Assembly (NCBI RefSeq): GCF_024498215.1
Contig: NZ_CP101806.1
Span: forward strand, 992,001 to 1,056,000
DNA length: 64,000 nucleotides
Direction of reading: 5' to 3'
Source: Mycoplasmopsis caviae
GTDB lineage: Bacteria > Bacillota_I > Bacilli_A > Mycoplasmatales > Metamycoplasmataceae
In this document: positions 10,028 through 22,381 of the stretch, one piece after another
How the letters are laid out: the number at the start of each line of letters is the position of its first letter
Position numbering within the stretch: the stretch's first letter is position 1
Program-made: the position numbers and the translations under genes
Notes under the pieces: model-generated
What the model was told of the DNA's origin: nothing
What the model saw: only the letters and a program-made list of their open reading frames with translations
The model's database searches: none

Positions 10028-12145
10028 TTAAATTCCTTTCAATCCTAGTGCTAGCAAGCTTACTCCTGTAAGTAAAATTAAACTTGCAAACACAATAGGT
10101 ATAATGTAATAAATTAATGTTTTTGTTTCTTTAATTGATTTACGTTTAACAATTAGTGTAATTATTAATGTTAATAGAATCAGAAGACCAATAGCTGTAC
10201 TTATTGAACCAACTATCTTTTTAATGTCTTGTTGTAATGCTCCTCTTTGAGCAAGAACTTGATCCATTTTTTGAATTTCGGCATTAAATTTCTTAATGTC
10301 ATCTGGCTTAGTAATAGTAGCATTTGTTGAAATAATTCTAAGAATATTTAAGAGTTTTTTAATATCTGCTACCTTTTCAACATATTTATCAAACCATGTT
10401 ATATTTGAAAAACTATTTATTGAAACGCTTGACTTAAGTGCTTGAACATCTTTTCTTAAATAGTTAAATAGTGTATCAACATCTTTAACTTTTGCTAATT
10501 TATCAACCTTTTCAAAATTCTTTTTGATGAATTTTTCATTGATTTCTAAAAGCTTTTCATATGTGTTAACAATTGATTCAAAAGCTTTTGGAATGTGCAA
10601 TCAAAGAGGATTTAAATTAATTTTTGATTGTCTTAAACTTGAGATTGCATAGTTTAAGAATTCATAATTATTTTTGCTTAATATCTTTGTATTATTGCCT
10701 AAGTTAATTGTATCGATATATTGAGCATAGTGTTGGCTCATTTTAGTTTGCTCAGTCTTAAAACTGTCATCTAAATAGAGTTTTAATGAAGCATCAACTG
10801 TGTGGAATAGTGCATCGCTTAATGTATCATTTCCAATTTGTCGATAATCTATTTTTTCATCTAGATCAAGTGCTTTATAAAGCGAAACATATTTACTTTT
10901 TAATGATATTATTTGTTGTTCAAAGGCATTAAGTCATGCTTTTCTAAATGGATTATTAGTACTAATATTTAATTCTGACTCATATCTTCTCTTCTTAGAC
11001 GTTTGAACTGAATCAGTTAGGCTTATATTAGCATAATATTTGCCATTTTTTTGACTTAAACTCTCAACTTTATAAACATATCTGGTGTTAATTGGGTTAT
11101 CAAAGAAAAATAATCTTTTTTTGCCGTCCTCATCGCTTCCATCAAAAACTCGTTTTAGTTCATTGAAGTTTTTATCTGCATAAGCAAAATTTATATAAAC
11201 TGGAAGTGATGGAATACTTTCGATATCAGTTGTGTTAAATTGATTTTTAGGTTTTTCACCTGGAACTATTGGTGGGGGTGTTGGGGCTGGTGAACTATTG
11301 CTATTTTGTTGCTCCGAGTCTTCTGTAGATTTTTGATTTTGTTCTAAATCAAAAGCAAGATATCTAGGTGTTATTACATCTTTGATGTAAGCATCATATG
11401 AAGAATAAGGATTTCCTTTTTTATCTTTTTTAATGAATTCAAAGTTAAGCACTTGGCTTTCTTTACCATTGATTGTAACCTTTTCTCATTTAGAAATTAT
11501 GTCCTTGCCTAATTCAGGAATATCTTTTTGATCAAAGACAATTTTTGAGAACTCCTTAATTAGTTCTTTTTTGAAACCATCAATTAGATTCTCAAACTCA
11601 ATATTTGACATAAAGTTGTCTTCTTCAACTTCTTTACCTGTTTTTTTGTCTTTTTCCTTCGTTACAACGCCACCATAAGGTTTAGTTGCATCAGTATAAT
11701 CAGTTTTAGAGTCCTCTCCTAATTTAATGCCTTTATATTCTGTATTATTTAATTCAACTTTACCAATCTTGTATTTTTTAAGATTTGAAATAACTTTTGG
11801 AAAAATAACATTAAAGCCATAATCTTCTGGCTTAGCAATAATTTGACTCTTGTTTTTTTCAAGTCAAACAATTAATTGCTTCAAGTGATAGTTAGTTTCT
11901 TCTCACTTTTTATAATCTTTGTTTTTTTGCTCATCAGCATTTTTTAAGATGTCTTTTAATGACTTAATTGATGCTTCAATACCATCTGCAAAAGCCTTTT
12001 TAACTGCTTCCTCAGCTTTGTTCTTAAATGTTGTAAATTGAGGACTAATTGTTTTAGGTTTGGTTGTATTTTGACTCATTACAACCAAAGGTAGTGCGCT
12101 AGAAAGTACAAAAGAAGATCTTAATAAAAATTTATTCTTTTTCAT
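10028..12145 (-). CDS. F1-like ATPase-associated membrane protein (MSC_0620 family)
   Basis: One 705-residue protein containing several TGA Trp codons. It begins with a signal-like helix (KKNKFLLRSSFVLSSALPLV). A long hydrophilic region follows, with a Pro/Ser/Thr-rich linker (NSSPAPTPPPIVPGEKP). It ends with two strong membrane helices (IGLLILLTLIITLIV; IYYIIPIVFASLILL) separated by a short basic loop. The gene order matches the MSC_0620 position of the type 3 F1-like cluster. The topology suggests a large extracellular part held near the cytosolic ATPase, so it could carry conformational change across the membrane; that is inference. Start overlaps the epsilon-like stop (TAATG). Confidence 0.8.
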
Positions 12146-12594
12146 TATTCGCTCTCCTTAAGTTTCAAAACCGAGATTAACTTTTCTTTATAAAAGTCAT
12201 CTTTTGCTTTCTTATATTCTAAGAACTCATCAATATCTAGTCCAATTTTTTGTTTTGATTCATAATAATCAATAAGTTTTCTAAAATTATTCATATTAGT
12301 CTTATCAATTTTTTGTTTTTTTATCTTCTCATAAAAAATTGGCTCTGAAAAAGTTTCAATAATCATTGAGTCATTAATTAGAGACAAGTTAGCATTTTTT
12401 AAAAATAAATATTTTTCTTCGCCTTTTATATAATCATAAATTTTTACTAGTATATTTTCGTAACTTGCTATTGAATTGTCAACTAATTCATATCAGCCAT
12501 CTTCATCATTTAAATTAATTGAAAGCAGTGATTTAGGAAAATTCAAAGTTTTGTTTGATAAAAAATTAATTTCTGTTGAGTAACTTTTTTTCAT
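12145..12594 (-). CDS. F1-like ATPase epsilon-like subunit (MSC_0621 family)
   Basis: 149 residues, soluble, starting MKKSYSTEINFLSNKT, with a TGA Trp in DEDGWYEL. The N-terminal half looks beta-rich and the C-terminal half is charged and helical, the layout of F1 epsilon, but no diagnostic motif is visible. The assignment rests on position between gamma-like and 0620-like genes. Its start lies inside the gamma gene after AAAGGAGA; two adjacent ATGs (12597, 12594) are possible, and the second has better spacing. Confidence 0.7.
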
Positions 12595-13501
12595 CATTCT
12601 CCTTTGTATCTAAATCTAGGACTGCTTTGCCCCTTGTGAGTAAGACAATTTCTTCGATTTCTTTTTCTCGCTTAACTTGAATTACTTTTTTAGATAATTT
12701 TAGAATTTGCTCATCTAAATCCTTAATTATTTTGTTAGTTGTAACCAAGGCGTTCTTGGTTGTATAGAATGAAGATTCGATAATTAGTGAATTAATAGCA
12801 TTTTCAATAAATATATTAGCTTCATTATCAATAAAAGCTTCAGCACTAGGCAGTATCTTAAACTTTGAGAGATCAATTAATTCAGGTTCATAACTAGGAG
12901 CAAGTTTATTAACATCAAAGTCTTGTGTTGGTAGTAATATAAATGAACTCTTGAAATTTTTATTTGAGTTAATAACAAATCTGACTTTTTCATAGGCGCC
13001 TTCAACATAAAGAACCTTGATAATTTGACATAGTTCAATTGATAAATCTTTGTTGCTGATCTTGTTTTTATCAAAGTGCTTAATGACATTTAACTTGTTA
13101 TCTGTGCAAAATTTTAAGGCTCTCTCACCTATGCTAATTAAGTCCATCTTGACATTTTTATGATTGCTTAATATATATTTTTCATAACGCGAATATGAAT
13201 CAGTAGCATATTTTTGCTCTTCAGTAAGATAGATTCATAACTCTTTTGGTTTGAAAAACTTTTTAATTTTAAGTTTTTCAATAATTTTATTTTTATTTTT
13301 TTTAACAAATGCATTTTTAATATTGAATTGAGTCGAAACCTCATCAATTAAGTGTTTTGAAGCCACAGCATTATTAATATAAAAACTTAAATGCTTATTT
13401 AACTTCATCATACTAATAAGCAGAATGTTTTTATCATTATTAACTTTTACATCAATGTTTTTTAAATTTTCTATTTTTTTAACTAGTTTATCTAAGTGCA
13501 T
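12566..13501 (-). CDS. F1-like ATPase gamma-like subunit (MSC_0622 family)
   Basis: 311 residues with TGA Trp read through (KELWIYLTEEQ). N- and C-terminal helical regions (MHLDKLVKKIENLKNI; the C-terminal LTTNK-like segment followed by EIEEIVLLTRGKA) flank an alpha/beta middle part, as in F1 gamma, whose two terminal helices form the central shaft. It should be the rotor of the F1-like motor. The start overlaps the stop of the upstream gene (TAATG). The 3' end overlaps the epsilon-like start by about 30 bases. Confidence 0.75.
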
Positions 13502-14013
13502 TATTCACCTATTTCTGCAACAAGATCCTTGCTAAACAACAATTTAATAGTTTTTGTTTCATGTGATATGTAAAATACTGTGTTAGGTAATAGTTCAATA
13601 TAAAAGCCGCTATTTAATAATTGTGAAAACTTTCTGGCTATACCTATTAGAAAGTCACTATATTTAGCATCTTGCGAGTCTTTAAAGTTAACACTTTCAG
13701 TATTTGGATCTTCCTTGAATGAAACAGTAGGCACTAGTGTTGTTTTACTATATTTAAGATTCAAGTTAAAACTAACAACAAAACCATTGAAAACTAAATT
13801 AAATTTCTTAGTCACAGCTTCATCAATTTTGCTCATGTAAGTCTTAAATAAATCGTGGTTGAAACCTAAATTATTTTCTAAAAGCAAGGTTGCATAAAAT
13901 TTCTCAAAGTTAATGAATTTTTCATTCTGAACAATTTGTTCATATTGTTCATAAACATTGAATAATTGAGTCTTTTCTACTTGACTAGTTTCTTTTTTAT
14001 TTGATTTGAACAT
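13501..14013 (-). CDS. F1-like ATPase-associated protein (MSC_0623 family)
   Basis: 170 residues with no Trp, no signal peptide and no membrane span; starts MFKSNKKETSQVEKTQ. It lies between the membrane protein gene and the gamma-like gene, the place of MSC_0623 in other type 3 clusters. Likely a cytosolic accessory of the complex, perhaps a peripheral-stalk or membrane-anchor element. No catalytic motif is seen. Confidence 0.7.
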   Translation of the reverse strand: MFKSNKKETSQVEKTQLFNVYEQYEQIVQNEKFINFEKFYATLLLENNLGFNHDLFKTYMSKIDEAVTKKFNLVFNGFVVSFNLNLKYSKTTLVPTVSFKEDPNTESVNFKDSQDAKYSDFLIGIARKFSQLLNSGFYIELLPNTVFYISHETKTIKLLFSKDLVAEIGE

Positions 14014-15472
14014 TTTGTTCCTTTCTTAAATTAATTCTAAGTGAATTAATTTTATGAAGAGAAATATATAAATCACAGAAGTTAACTAACATTAATGTAA
14101 AAATTATTGATAACTGAATAATAATTAAAATTTGTGTTATATATAATTTTGAATCAACAACATTGAATGCATAATTCGAATAACCTAATAAAATTTGGTT
14201 AATTCCAAAAATTACAAGTGTTGTAATATTTGCCATAATAAATGTAGCTATAAACATTGAAGTTCATATATTGTTTTCGCTTTTTCTTAGATAGTAAATT
14301 GATATCATAATTATTGAACAAAGCGAAACTACAAAAACGTTAACTAAATTAACTATTGAATTATTTGTATAAAAATTAATAATTGCAAGTGATAATCAAA
14401 GTACAAAGAGAAGCGAACTTAAATAAATTGTATTAAGCAATGTTCCTTTGGTTTTAAATTGTCTTCTAAATGTTATTGCACAATAAATACTTAATATTAA
14501 AATTGCAAATAATATTTCAAATAAGAATCAATAATTATTTTTGTTTTCACCTTTAACTAATATATTAGCATCTTTTGGCTTAATTGCAAATGTCGAAATA
14601 AATCAAAATACTAATGAAAGCAAAATTGCTAATAAAAACTGAATTTGATATCTAAAATATTCTTTTGTATATTGTTTGTTAATTAGAAACAATATTTTTT
14701 GAACAAAACAACCGAAAAGAAGCAGTGATATACCTAAAAACAAGAAAATTATAATAGTTAGATTTGTTGCACTTTTAAGTGAAAATAAGTGTTTAAAGAA
14801 TGAATTAAATGAATTGTTGTGAAATAGAAAATTTTGAACTTTGCTTGATGAATTTCATAAATTTAAGGTAAGTAATATAAAGAAAACAATTAAACCTTGG
14901 CTTACTAGTGAAATGATCATTGGTGTTTTCTTAGAAAAGTTAATAGGGTCACTTTTTGATTTATAAATAAATAAGTTTACTTCATAGGCTATATTAATTA
15001 AAAATAGTGGAATAAATATGTAAGCAAGACTAAATATCACAGTTGGTTTTTGACTATTTATTGCAAACATACAAATAAATGCCGATATAGAAATTGATGA
15101 ATATAATGCAAATCAAATTCAGTATTTTTTAACAAGTTCTTTTTGGAAATATAAATTCATAAAATTCTTTAAAAGGCTATAAAACAGGGCTGAAAGTAAA
15201 ATAGCGTTCTTAAATAATATCAAGGCATTAGCACCCTCAACAATGGAGTCTTCAAAATTCAAAAAGTAATAAAATGTTCTTCCTAAACTTTTAAAAAGGC
15301 TTTTTCCCATTATTGAATGTTCAACAAATATTCAGATGAAAAATGAGAATAATGCTGTTAAAGTTAATATTATTATCTTATAAATTCTTATCAAATTACT
15401 TTTCTTTTGGTTATCCATTAAGATCTCATAATTATCGAAGATTTTATTTTTCATATTTGACTTATTGTTCAT
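13997..15472 (-). CDS. F1-like ATPase-associated polytopic membrane protein (MSC_0624 family)
   Basis: 491 residues, very hydrophobic, with about ten or more membrane helices after a short charged N-terminus (MNNKSNMKNKIFDNYEIL). It is the first gene of the ATPase half. It is the best candidate for the membrane part called X0 that replaces F0. No F0 a- or c-subunit signature is visible. Several TGA Trp codons occur. AGGAGGAG precedes the ATG, and a hairpin separates it from the upstream protease gene. The 3' end overlaps the next gene by 17 bases. Confidence 0.8.
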
Positions 15473-15498
15473 TAAATCTCCTCCTTAATTGCTTTATA

Positions 15499-15527
15499 AA
15501 AAGTACAAGAGCATGTCTTGTGCTTTT
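15499..15527 (-). terminator. Hairpin between protease and ATPase genes (attenuator)
   Basis: AAAAGTACAAGA pairs with TCTTGTGCTTTT around GCATG, a few bases after the protease stop, with a T run on the minus strand. It probably lowers transcription from the MIB/MIP genes into the ATPase genes rather than stopping it, since no clear promoter follows in the 26 bases left. Confidence 0.65.
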
Positions 15528-15530
15528 ATT

Positions 15531-17768
15531 CTATTGTTGGAATTTAAATTCACTTGGTACATGTTCATCGCTTAGACCATTTGCAAACAGTGCAGTTGTA
15601 ATACCTTGGTTTTTATATAATTTTTCTAATGCTTGCCGATATGAATTCTTTTGATCTTTACCTAGGCCATAAATTAAATCATATTGAGGTAGTGAATACT
15701 TCTTATCTCCTGTACCAAACATATCGCCATAGTCATAACCTTCACATCTAAATGCATCTGCTAAACCGGTATTGGCAAATGTATTTGAAGCATAAAATAC
15801 TCCAACCATTTCATTTCTTTGGTTTCTAATACTTGAACCAGATGAACCGCCGTAAGGAGCAAAACGTTTAGGAAGGTATGCTAAGCCAAATTTAATATAT
15901 TGCTTGCCATCTGATGATTTATGAAATTCTTTACCTACTTTTGGCACACTTAAAAATGTGTCAACTAAACCTGGTTTATCATTAAATGTACGGTAACCTA
16001 TTTGATATGAAAGGAAGTTACCTAATTTAAGTTGATCTTCGCTAAATGTTGGTTGTGCACCTTCTTTAACTGCTAAGTTCTCATAATATCTATAGTCACT
16101 GTTAATTCATAAACTATAGTTTCATTTCATTTCTTTTATTTGAGCTTCATTTGCATATTGATCTTTTAACAAGAAGAAATCCTCGACTGAAAGTGGATAA
16201 CCAACAGCAAATAATTGATCATAGGTTTCAAACTTTTTGTATGTTTCGTTTTTACTTGTATCTACAAATAAAGGAACATTAATTTTAGAATAATCACTTA
16301 GATATGATTTTTGCAAGAATTTAATATGGTTCGCTGTGTCGCTGTGATAATCATTTGTAACAGTTTTAGCTAATTCTTCTGCATTTGAAAAACCATTAAT
16401 AAACTTGTTATCTAGGAGTTCTTTAAAATCCATTTCAAAAACCGCAAAATCTACATATTCCTCAAAATTAGCATATTTTGCTTTTTGTGTTTCATTAAGA
16501 TAATCGGCTGGTTTTTTAGTTAAGAAATCTCTACCATCAAAGACTTTTTTGAAACCTTTAACTGGTTGTGGTGTTTCGTTGTTATTCTTTAAAGTTGAAG
16601 CAAAAGTGAATCTCTTAAATACACTGGTATCAAATTCAGAAAGTTTATATGTTGTTTTAATGCCTGCTGATTTTTCTAATCTGAGCATTGAAACACCAAT
16701 TGTTTTATCAGTTAAGTGATCTGCAACGTGTAAGTTTGTACCAAAATAGAATTTTGTAGGATATTCACCATTTTTTGGTTTTTGGTAATCTAAAATTCAC
16801 ATTGTACCTGATTCACTTATTGAATCTTTACCTTGCAACAAGTTGGTAAGTTTTACTTGGAATGTTTGAAGTGCTGCTTTTTTGTACATCTCATTAGGCA
16901 ATGTACGAGCTAGACCTTTAACTTGTCATCTGTTACCATTACCAGTATCAACTCATGATGGTTGCTTGCCTATTTCATTTCCTTCAAACATTGATAAGCC
17001 ATCATAATCGTTACCTTTGTATGTAGGTAATGTAAAACCTTTTGCTGATGCGTTTTCATATGTGTCAAATTTCTTAGTTTTTGCTATTTCATCAAACTTC
17101 TTAATTTGTTCATCACTTGTAGAACTCAATTCATTTCTAACTTTACCAGTTTGACCATTCAGTTTTAAATTTTCCTTTAGTGCATTAACATAAGATTCAT
17201 TATCTGTTTCAAATCTTTGGTCTTGTGTATATGATTTTAAGTATTCTTCTGTTTTTGACTCATCTGGTTTAAGTTTATTTTTGATTTCAAAGCGTCCTTG
17301 TCTATCCGCACCAAAATTACTCTTTTTAAGACCGGTTAGTTTAATTCTGTGAGTTGCTTCTAATTTGCCATCTTTGCTAGTTACTTTAAGAACTATTTCA
17401 ACTTCGCCCTTACTATTAGCATCTTCTCTACTGCTTAAAATTGCATTAATATAGCTAAGGTTAACTTTATCCTTAATCTTGTCGCTTATTGCATTAACAC
17501 TAATTTCACTTGATAAGTCTTGGAAGTCAGTTGCATATAATTCGCTTTTGTCATGGTATCTAATTGTCTGAAACTTAAATTCAACATCATCTTGATTAAT
17601 TGATTTGACTAAATTATCAAAATCGCTTTTATTTATTGGGTTATTATTTTTAGGATCATCTTTTGGGTCCATTTTAGGTTTTACACCTGATCCACAACTT
17701 GAAGATAGTAACACAAAAGGCGTCATCAATGAAATTGATGATAAACCTAATATTAATTTCTTTTTCAT
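15531..17768 (-). CDS. mip: Immunoglobulin-specific serine endopeptidase MIP (copy A)
   Basis: 745-residue lipoprotein: signal peptide KKKLILGLSSISLMTPFVLL with lipobox LSSSC, then a hydrophilic region and a trypsin-like protease (DUF31) domain. The likely triad is His347 (TNLHVAD), Asp447 (VFEMDF) and Ser643 (GGSSGSS). In known MIB-MIP systems the protease cleaves the heavy chain of antibody captured by MIB, removing the VH domain. Several TGA Trp codons. It starts 14 bases after MIB with AAGGAA. It shares the same architecture with copy B but the linker regions differ. Confidence 0.88.
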
Positions 17769-17782
17769 TTTATTGTATTTCC

Positions 17783-20008
17783 TTAAATTATATTTAATCC
17801 GCCACCAGAAGATGCTTTTTTACTTGTGTATCCACTGCTACTTAATGTACTTACATTATCATCACTTTCAGCCAAAATTTCGGTTTGCTTGCTAATTGAC
17901 TCAGCAATATCTAGCATAAAGGCTAAGTTTGAAAGACCTGTTCCATTAAGTTTTTCTGTACCAGTAATTTTAATTTGTCTTGTAGCACTACCATTACTAA
18001 AGAATAATTTAGCTTTTGACATTGGATGGTTGTCAATATGTTCTGTAAATGCTGCTTTGTTTAGTTCATCTGCTGAAATTTCAAACAAATCTGAATTATT
18101 AAACAATGTTAAACGTTTAATTTTTCTTGCACCATTATCAGGTTTTTGAGTATCTCTAAATACTAAACCTTTAAGTGATTTAATTTGTGGAATTCTTGAA
18201 AAATCAAGTCCAACTGGATAACTGTTTCCTTTTTCACTGTGATCGGGATTTAGACCAGGTCCAAAACCGCCTTGGAAAATAGGTTCATTATTTCTAGCAT
18301 AATAAACCATACGTAATCCTAAATTAATTCTTTCATAAGGGTCGCTTGATCCTGCATTATAGTCAATTGAATCAAATGCAAGTGTGTCGAATGTAATTCT
18401 TGAAGCTCTTTCTTCTCTAAGGTTTCAGTTTACATTGTGATCAACTGTGTTAATAAACTTGGTTTTTCTAAATGAAAGTGGGTTAAATGATCAATTATCT
18501 GAATATGCATTTCCAAGAGTATACATTGCAAGTTCTTTTATTGTTTTATTTTCAAGCGCAATTAGTGAACTCGTGTTTGTAGCACGTGCTGAGAATCATA
18601 ATTCAAGTTGTCTAATTTCATCAGGTAATGCACTTAGAATATCCTTGAATTTTTGTGATGCATCATTTGCACCCATATTCTTTATTCTATAGCCAACGAT
18701 ACCTTTTGGATCGCTCTTTATTTTATTGATAATATTAATAGCTTTTTGATAACCTTTATCGTTCGATGCATCTAACTCAAGAATGCTTCCTTCTGTAAAT
18801 TCATCCTTGCTGCCATCAGCCTTATCTTTTTTGTATTTGTAAATCTTTACACCATCATCATCGCTTAAACCTAAACTACTTTTGTGTTCAGATGTAGCAT
18901 CAGTTTTAGTTCAACCAGGGAAGTTTCCCTCTGCAATATCACCAGGTGCTCTTCAGTATTCACTATCTCAACCAAAAGCACGTTTTTCCATATTGTCTCT
19001 TCTAATTCTAGAAGTTACAGAGTTAAATTCTTTTGGTGGACTTGCTGAGAAACTGTTCAAGTTACCATTTTCATCAATATAAATGTTGTCCGGACTAAGT
19101 GTTAGACCTTTTTTAAGTCATTCTTCAACACCTTTTCCAAGTTCTGTAAATTTATCATGATTAAGATGGTTAACTCATCATAAGAATTTTCTTTTTTCTC
19201 CTCATTTATGGATTTCATCAGTTGAATTTTCTCATCTTAATTTTGCATCATCATTTAAGAAATTTGCAGCTTTTGGTGACTTGTACAATCTCATATATCT
19301 GTGTCACAACTTATCTCAGTTTCATTGGTCAGCATCTCTAATGTATTTTTCCATTTGTTCATCAGTCATCTTTTTAAGATGTTCTTCAGTAAATGTACTT
19401 GTGAATGCTTTAAGAACTCTACCTTCTGGTCTATTACCTTTTAATGTATCAACAACATTTTTAACATTTGCTTTTCTTAATTCTTCTGTTACTTCAACAT
19501 TAATAATTTCACTAACAATTACATTTTGATATGGTTCAAGATTCGCGATTCCTTTTTCAACATCATATTGATTAACAACTCTGTCTACTTGTTTTTTAAT
19601 AGTAACCATAACCTTAACACCATTGATTATCTTTTCTTCTCTTACAATCATAGTTTGAGATTTTTGTGGTGTTACAGGTTTTGGTTTAGGTTGTTCTCTT
19701 GGTTTTTCTGGTTCAATAGGCTTAACTGGTTTAACTGGCGTAACAGGTTGCACTATTGGAGCATTAGGTGTTGCCTTTGGCATTTCCTTTAAATTTGAAT
19801 CTGCAATAGAATTGCTTGAATTTCTTCTATCAACAGTGTTGCTTGTTATAAAGTTAGGATTTGCTGAAGAAGAACTTAGATATGAGAAAGAATAATCACT
19901 CTTAGGGAATGACTGGTATAGAACCACACTTGATGTTACAGAAACAGCCACAGTTGAGCCTAATCCCATCAAGAGTATTTTTCCTTTTTTTGTTTTAAAT
20001 AATTTCAT
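17783..20008 (-). CDS. mib: Mycoplasma immunoglobulin-binding protein MIB
   Basis: 741 residues. An uncleaved-looking N-terminal helix (KILLMGLGSTVAVSVTSSVVLY) anchors the protein outside the membrane. A Pro/Lys-rich spacer follows (VTPVKPVKPIEPEKPREQPK), then a long soluble body with many TGA Trp codons, in keeping with the leucine-rich/arm architecture of MIB that wraps the antibody Fv. The call rests on the flanking MIP genes, the following F1-like ATPase cluster, length and layout. Start at 20008 with GGAGGAG. No pairing partner other than the two flanking proteases is present. Confidence 0.85.
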
Positions 20009-20052
20009 TATCTCCTCCTTACATAAAGTAAGTTTTCTTGTGTTTATTTTGA

Positions 20053-22326
20053 CTAATTTGTAAATTTATATTCGCTTGGAATTTTGTCATCACTATCAAC
20101 ACCATTTTGGAATAAATTAGTCTTAAAGTTTGAATTGTTTTTGTAAAGTTCTTTCAATGCTGAGAAATATGATTTCTTTTGGTCTTTACCTGTTCCATAA
20201 ATTAAATCATATTGTGGTAAGTAATATTTATTGTTGCCAGTTCCAAATAAGCCTTTGTAATCATAACCTTCTGATCTAAATGCAGCTGCTAAACCTGTAT
20301 TAGCACTATCATTTGAAACATAATAAACTGCAATAAGTTCATTTCTTTGATTTCTAACACTAGAACCCGATGCTCCGCCTGCTGGTGCGTAATATTTAGG
20401 TAAGTAACTTAAGCCTGCATTAATATATGTTTTATTATCAGCTGATTTATAGAATGAATTGCCACTTTTAGGTGCTGATATAAATGAATCTACCAATCCT
20501 GGTTTATCAGTGAAGGTTCTATATCCAATTTGATATGACAAGAACTCACCTAGTTTTAATCTCTCTTCTGAAAATTGAGGTTGAGCACCTTCTTGGCTTA
20601 TCAAACTATCATAGTATTCACTTCTACTATTAATTCATAGACTATAGTTATAAAGTGAAACATCTCTTTGGTGATCATCAACATATTTCTTTAAATATGC
20701 TTCATTGAATGAGGTTGGATATCCAACTATAAATAATTGATCATAAGGATCAAGTATTGATAGCGTTTCTCCATTCTTTAATCCAAGTGGTACATTAATT
20801 TTTGAATAATCACTTAAATATGATTTCTTTAAGAATGAAATGTGATCATTTTTATTATCTGCGTATCCATTTGTAACTAGTTTTGCCAATTCTTCGGCAA
20901 TAGATGCGTCTTTATTAAATCCTTTGTCATATAGTTCTTTAAAATCAATTTCAAAGACTGCAAAGTCAATAAATTCTTCATGATTACTAAATTGAGATTT
21001 CTGACTATCCTTTAAGAAATCAGAAGGTTTTGAATTCAAAAAGTCTCTACCGTTAAATACTGTTTTAATACCAGTAATTGGTTCTGATTCTTTTTTATTT
21101 GTTGTCTTAATTTCTGAAAAGGTAAATCTTGTAAACACTTTTTCATCTAATTCTGAAAGTTTAAATGTTGTTTTAATACCTGCACTTGGATTAAGTCTAA
21201 GCATTGAAACACCAGTCGTGTTGCTTTTAAGTGCATCAGCAACATGAAGATTTGTACCGAAATAAAATTTTGTTGGATATTTACCATCATTTCTTTTTTC
21301 AAAGTCCATTATTCATGTTGTTCCTGATTCAGAATCAAATTGTTTTGTAGTTGAGTCTTGGTTGGTAATTTTGATTTGGAATGTTTGTAGTGCTGCTTTC
21401 TTGTACATCTCATTAGGTAATGTACGAGCTAAACCTTTAAGTTTAAATTGATTTGGTCTCTTAAAGCCATCAATTCACGAAGGACCTTTAACTACCTCCG
21501 CACCTTCATTTAATGAAAGTCCATCATATGAACCATCACTTTTATAAGTTGGTAATGTAAAACCTTTTAATGCTGCGGAAACATAATCACTAAATCCTGC
21601 TTTTTTAGCTTCTTCATCAAATTTCTTAATTTGTTCAGCACTTAATTCTTCAAGATCATTTCTAATTTTTCCATTAGGGTCAAGATTTTGATATTGTGGT
21701 TGCTTTTTTAATGCTTCAATATAAGTTTTGTTATCAAGATCATAACGTTGTTTTTGGTCATAATTATAAACATAATCACTTTCTTGTGAACCAGTAGGTC
21801 TTACACTAGCACTTGGATCAGTTGGAATAGAACCATTTCTTTTAGCACCATATGGTCTTTGTTCAAGTCCTGTTACTTTAATTCTTACTAATTCTTTACG
21901 CTCTTTATTTGAAACTTCAACAACAACTTCTAGCTCACCTTTTGAATTTGATACAAATTCGCTAGTGATAACAGCCTTAACAAATCTAACATTAATCTTA
22001 TCTTTATAATCTTTGTTTTTTAGCACAGCACTAATTGATGTTTCATATTCACTAAAATCTGTTGCAATTAATTTGTGCTTAGGAATATTATTCAAAAATG
22101 AACCATCGAATTTGAAATCAAGATCATTTTCATTAATTGAGTTTACTATTTTCTTAAATTCATCTTCACTTATGTTATTCAAGTTATTATTTGAGATTTC
22201 AGTTTTATTTGCTTCTGGTTTTTTATTTGGATTATTTTTGCTAGTTCCACTACCACAGCTTGAAGCCACAAAAGGTAAAACTGAAGTAGCAAAACCTAGA
22301 CCGATCAATATTTTCTTTTTTTTCAA
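20053..22326 (-). CDS. mip: Immunoglobulin-specific serine endopeptidase MIP (copy B)
   Basis: 757-residue lipoprotein (KKKKILIGLGFATSVLPFVA, lipobox ASSC) with a DUF31 protease domain. Likely triad: His361 (TNLHVAD), Asp461 (VFEIDF), Ser653 (GGASGSS). It is clearly related to copy A over its whole length yet differs at many positions, so this is an old duplication and both active sites look intact. It is the first gene of the locus. The start appears to be TTG, placed 5 bases after AAAGGTGGTG; no in-frame ATG with a site is nearby. Follows a 21-base palindrome. Confidence 0.87.
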
Positions 22327-22360
22327 AATACACCACCTTTGATTTACTCAAAATATGTCT

Positions 22361-22381
22361 TTTGATTATTAAATAATCAAA
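22361..22381. promoter_or_regulatory. Perfect palindrome upstream of the MIP-MIB operon
   Basis: TTTGATTATT-A-AATAATCAAA, 10-bp arms around one base, 35 bases before the TTG start. It may be an operator or a 5' leader hairpin. No binding protein is recognised. Confidence 0.5.

Noticed and set aside
10028..12145. Several short separate ORFs downstream of the epsilon-like gene
   Set aside because: All are in one frame and separated only by TGA; they form one 705-residue protein.
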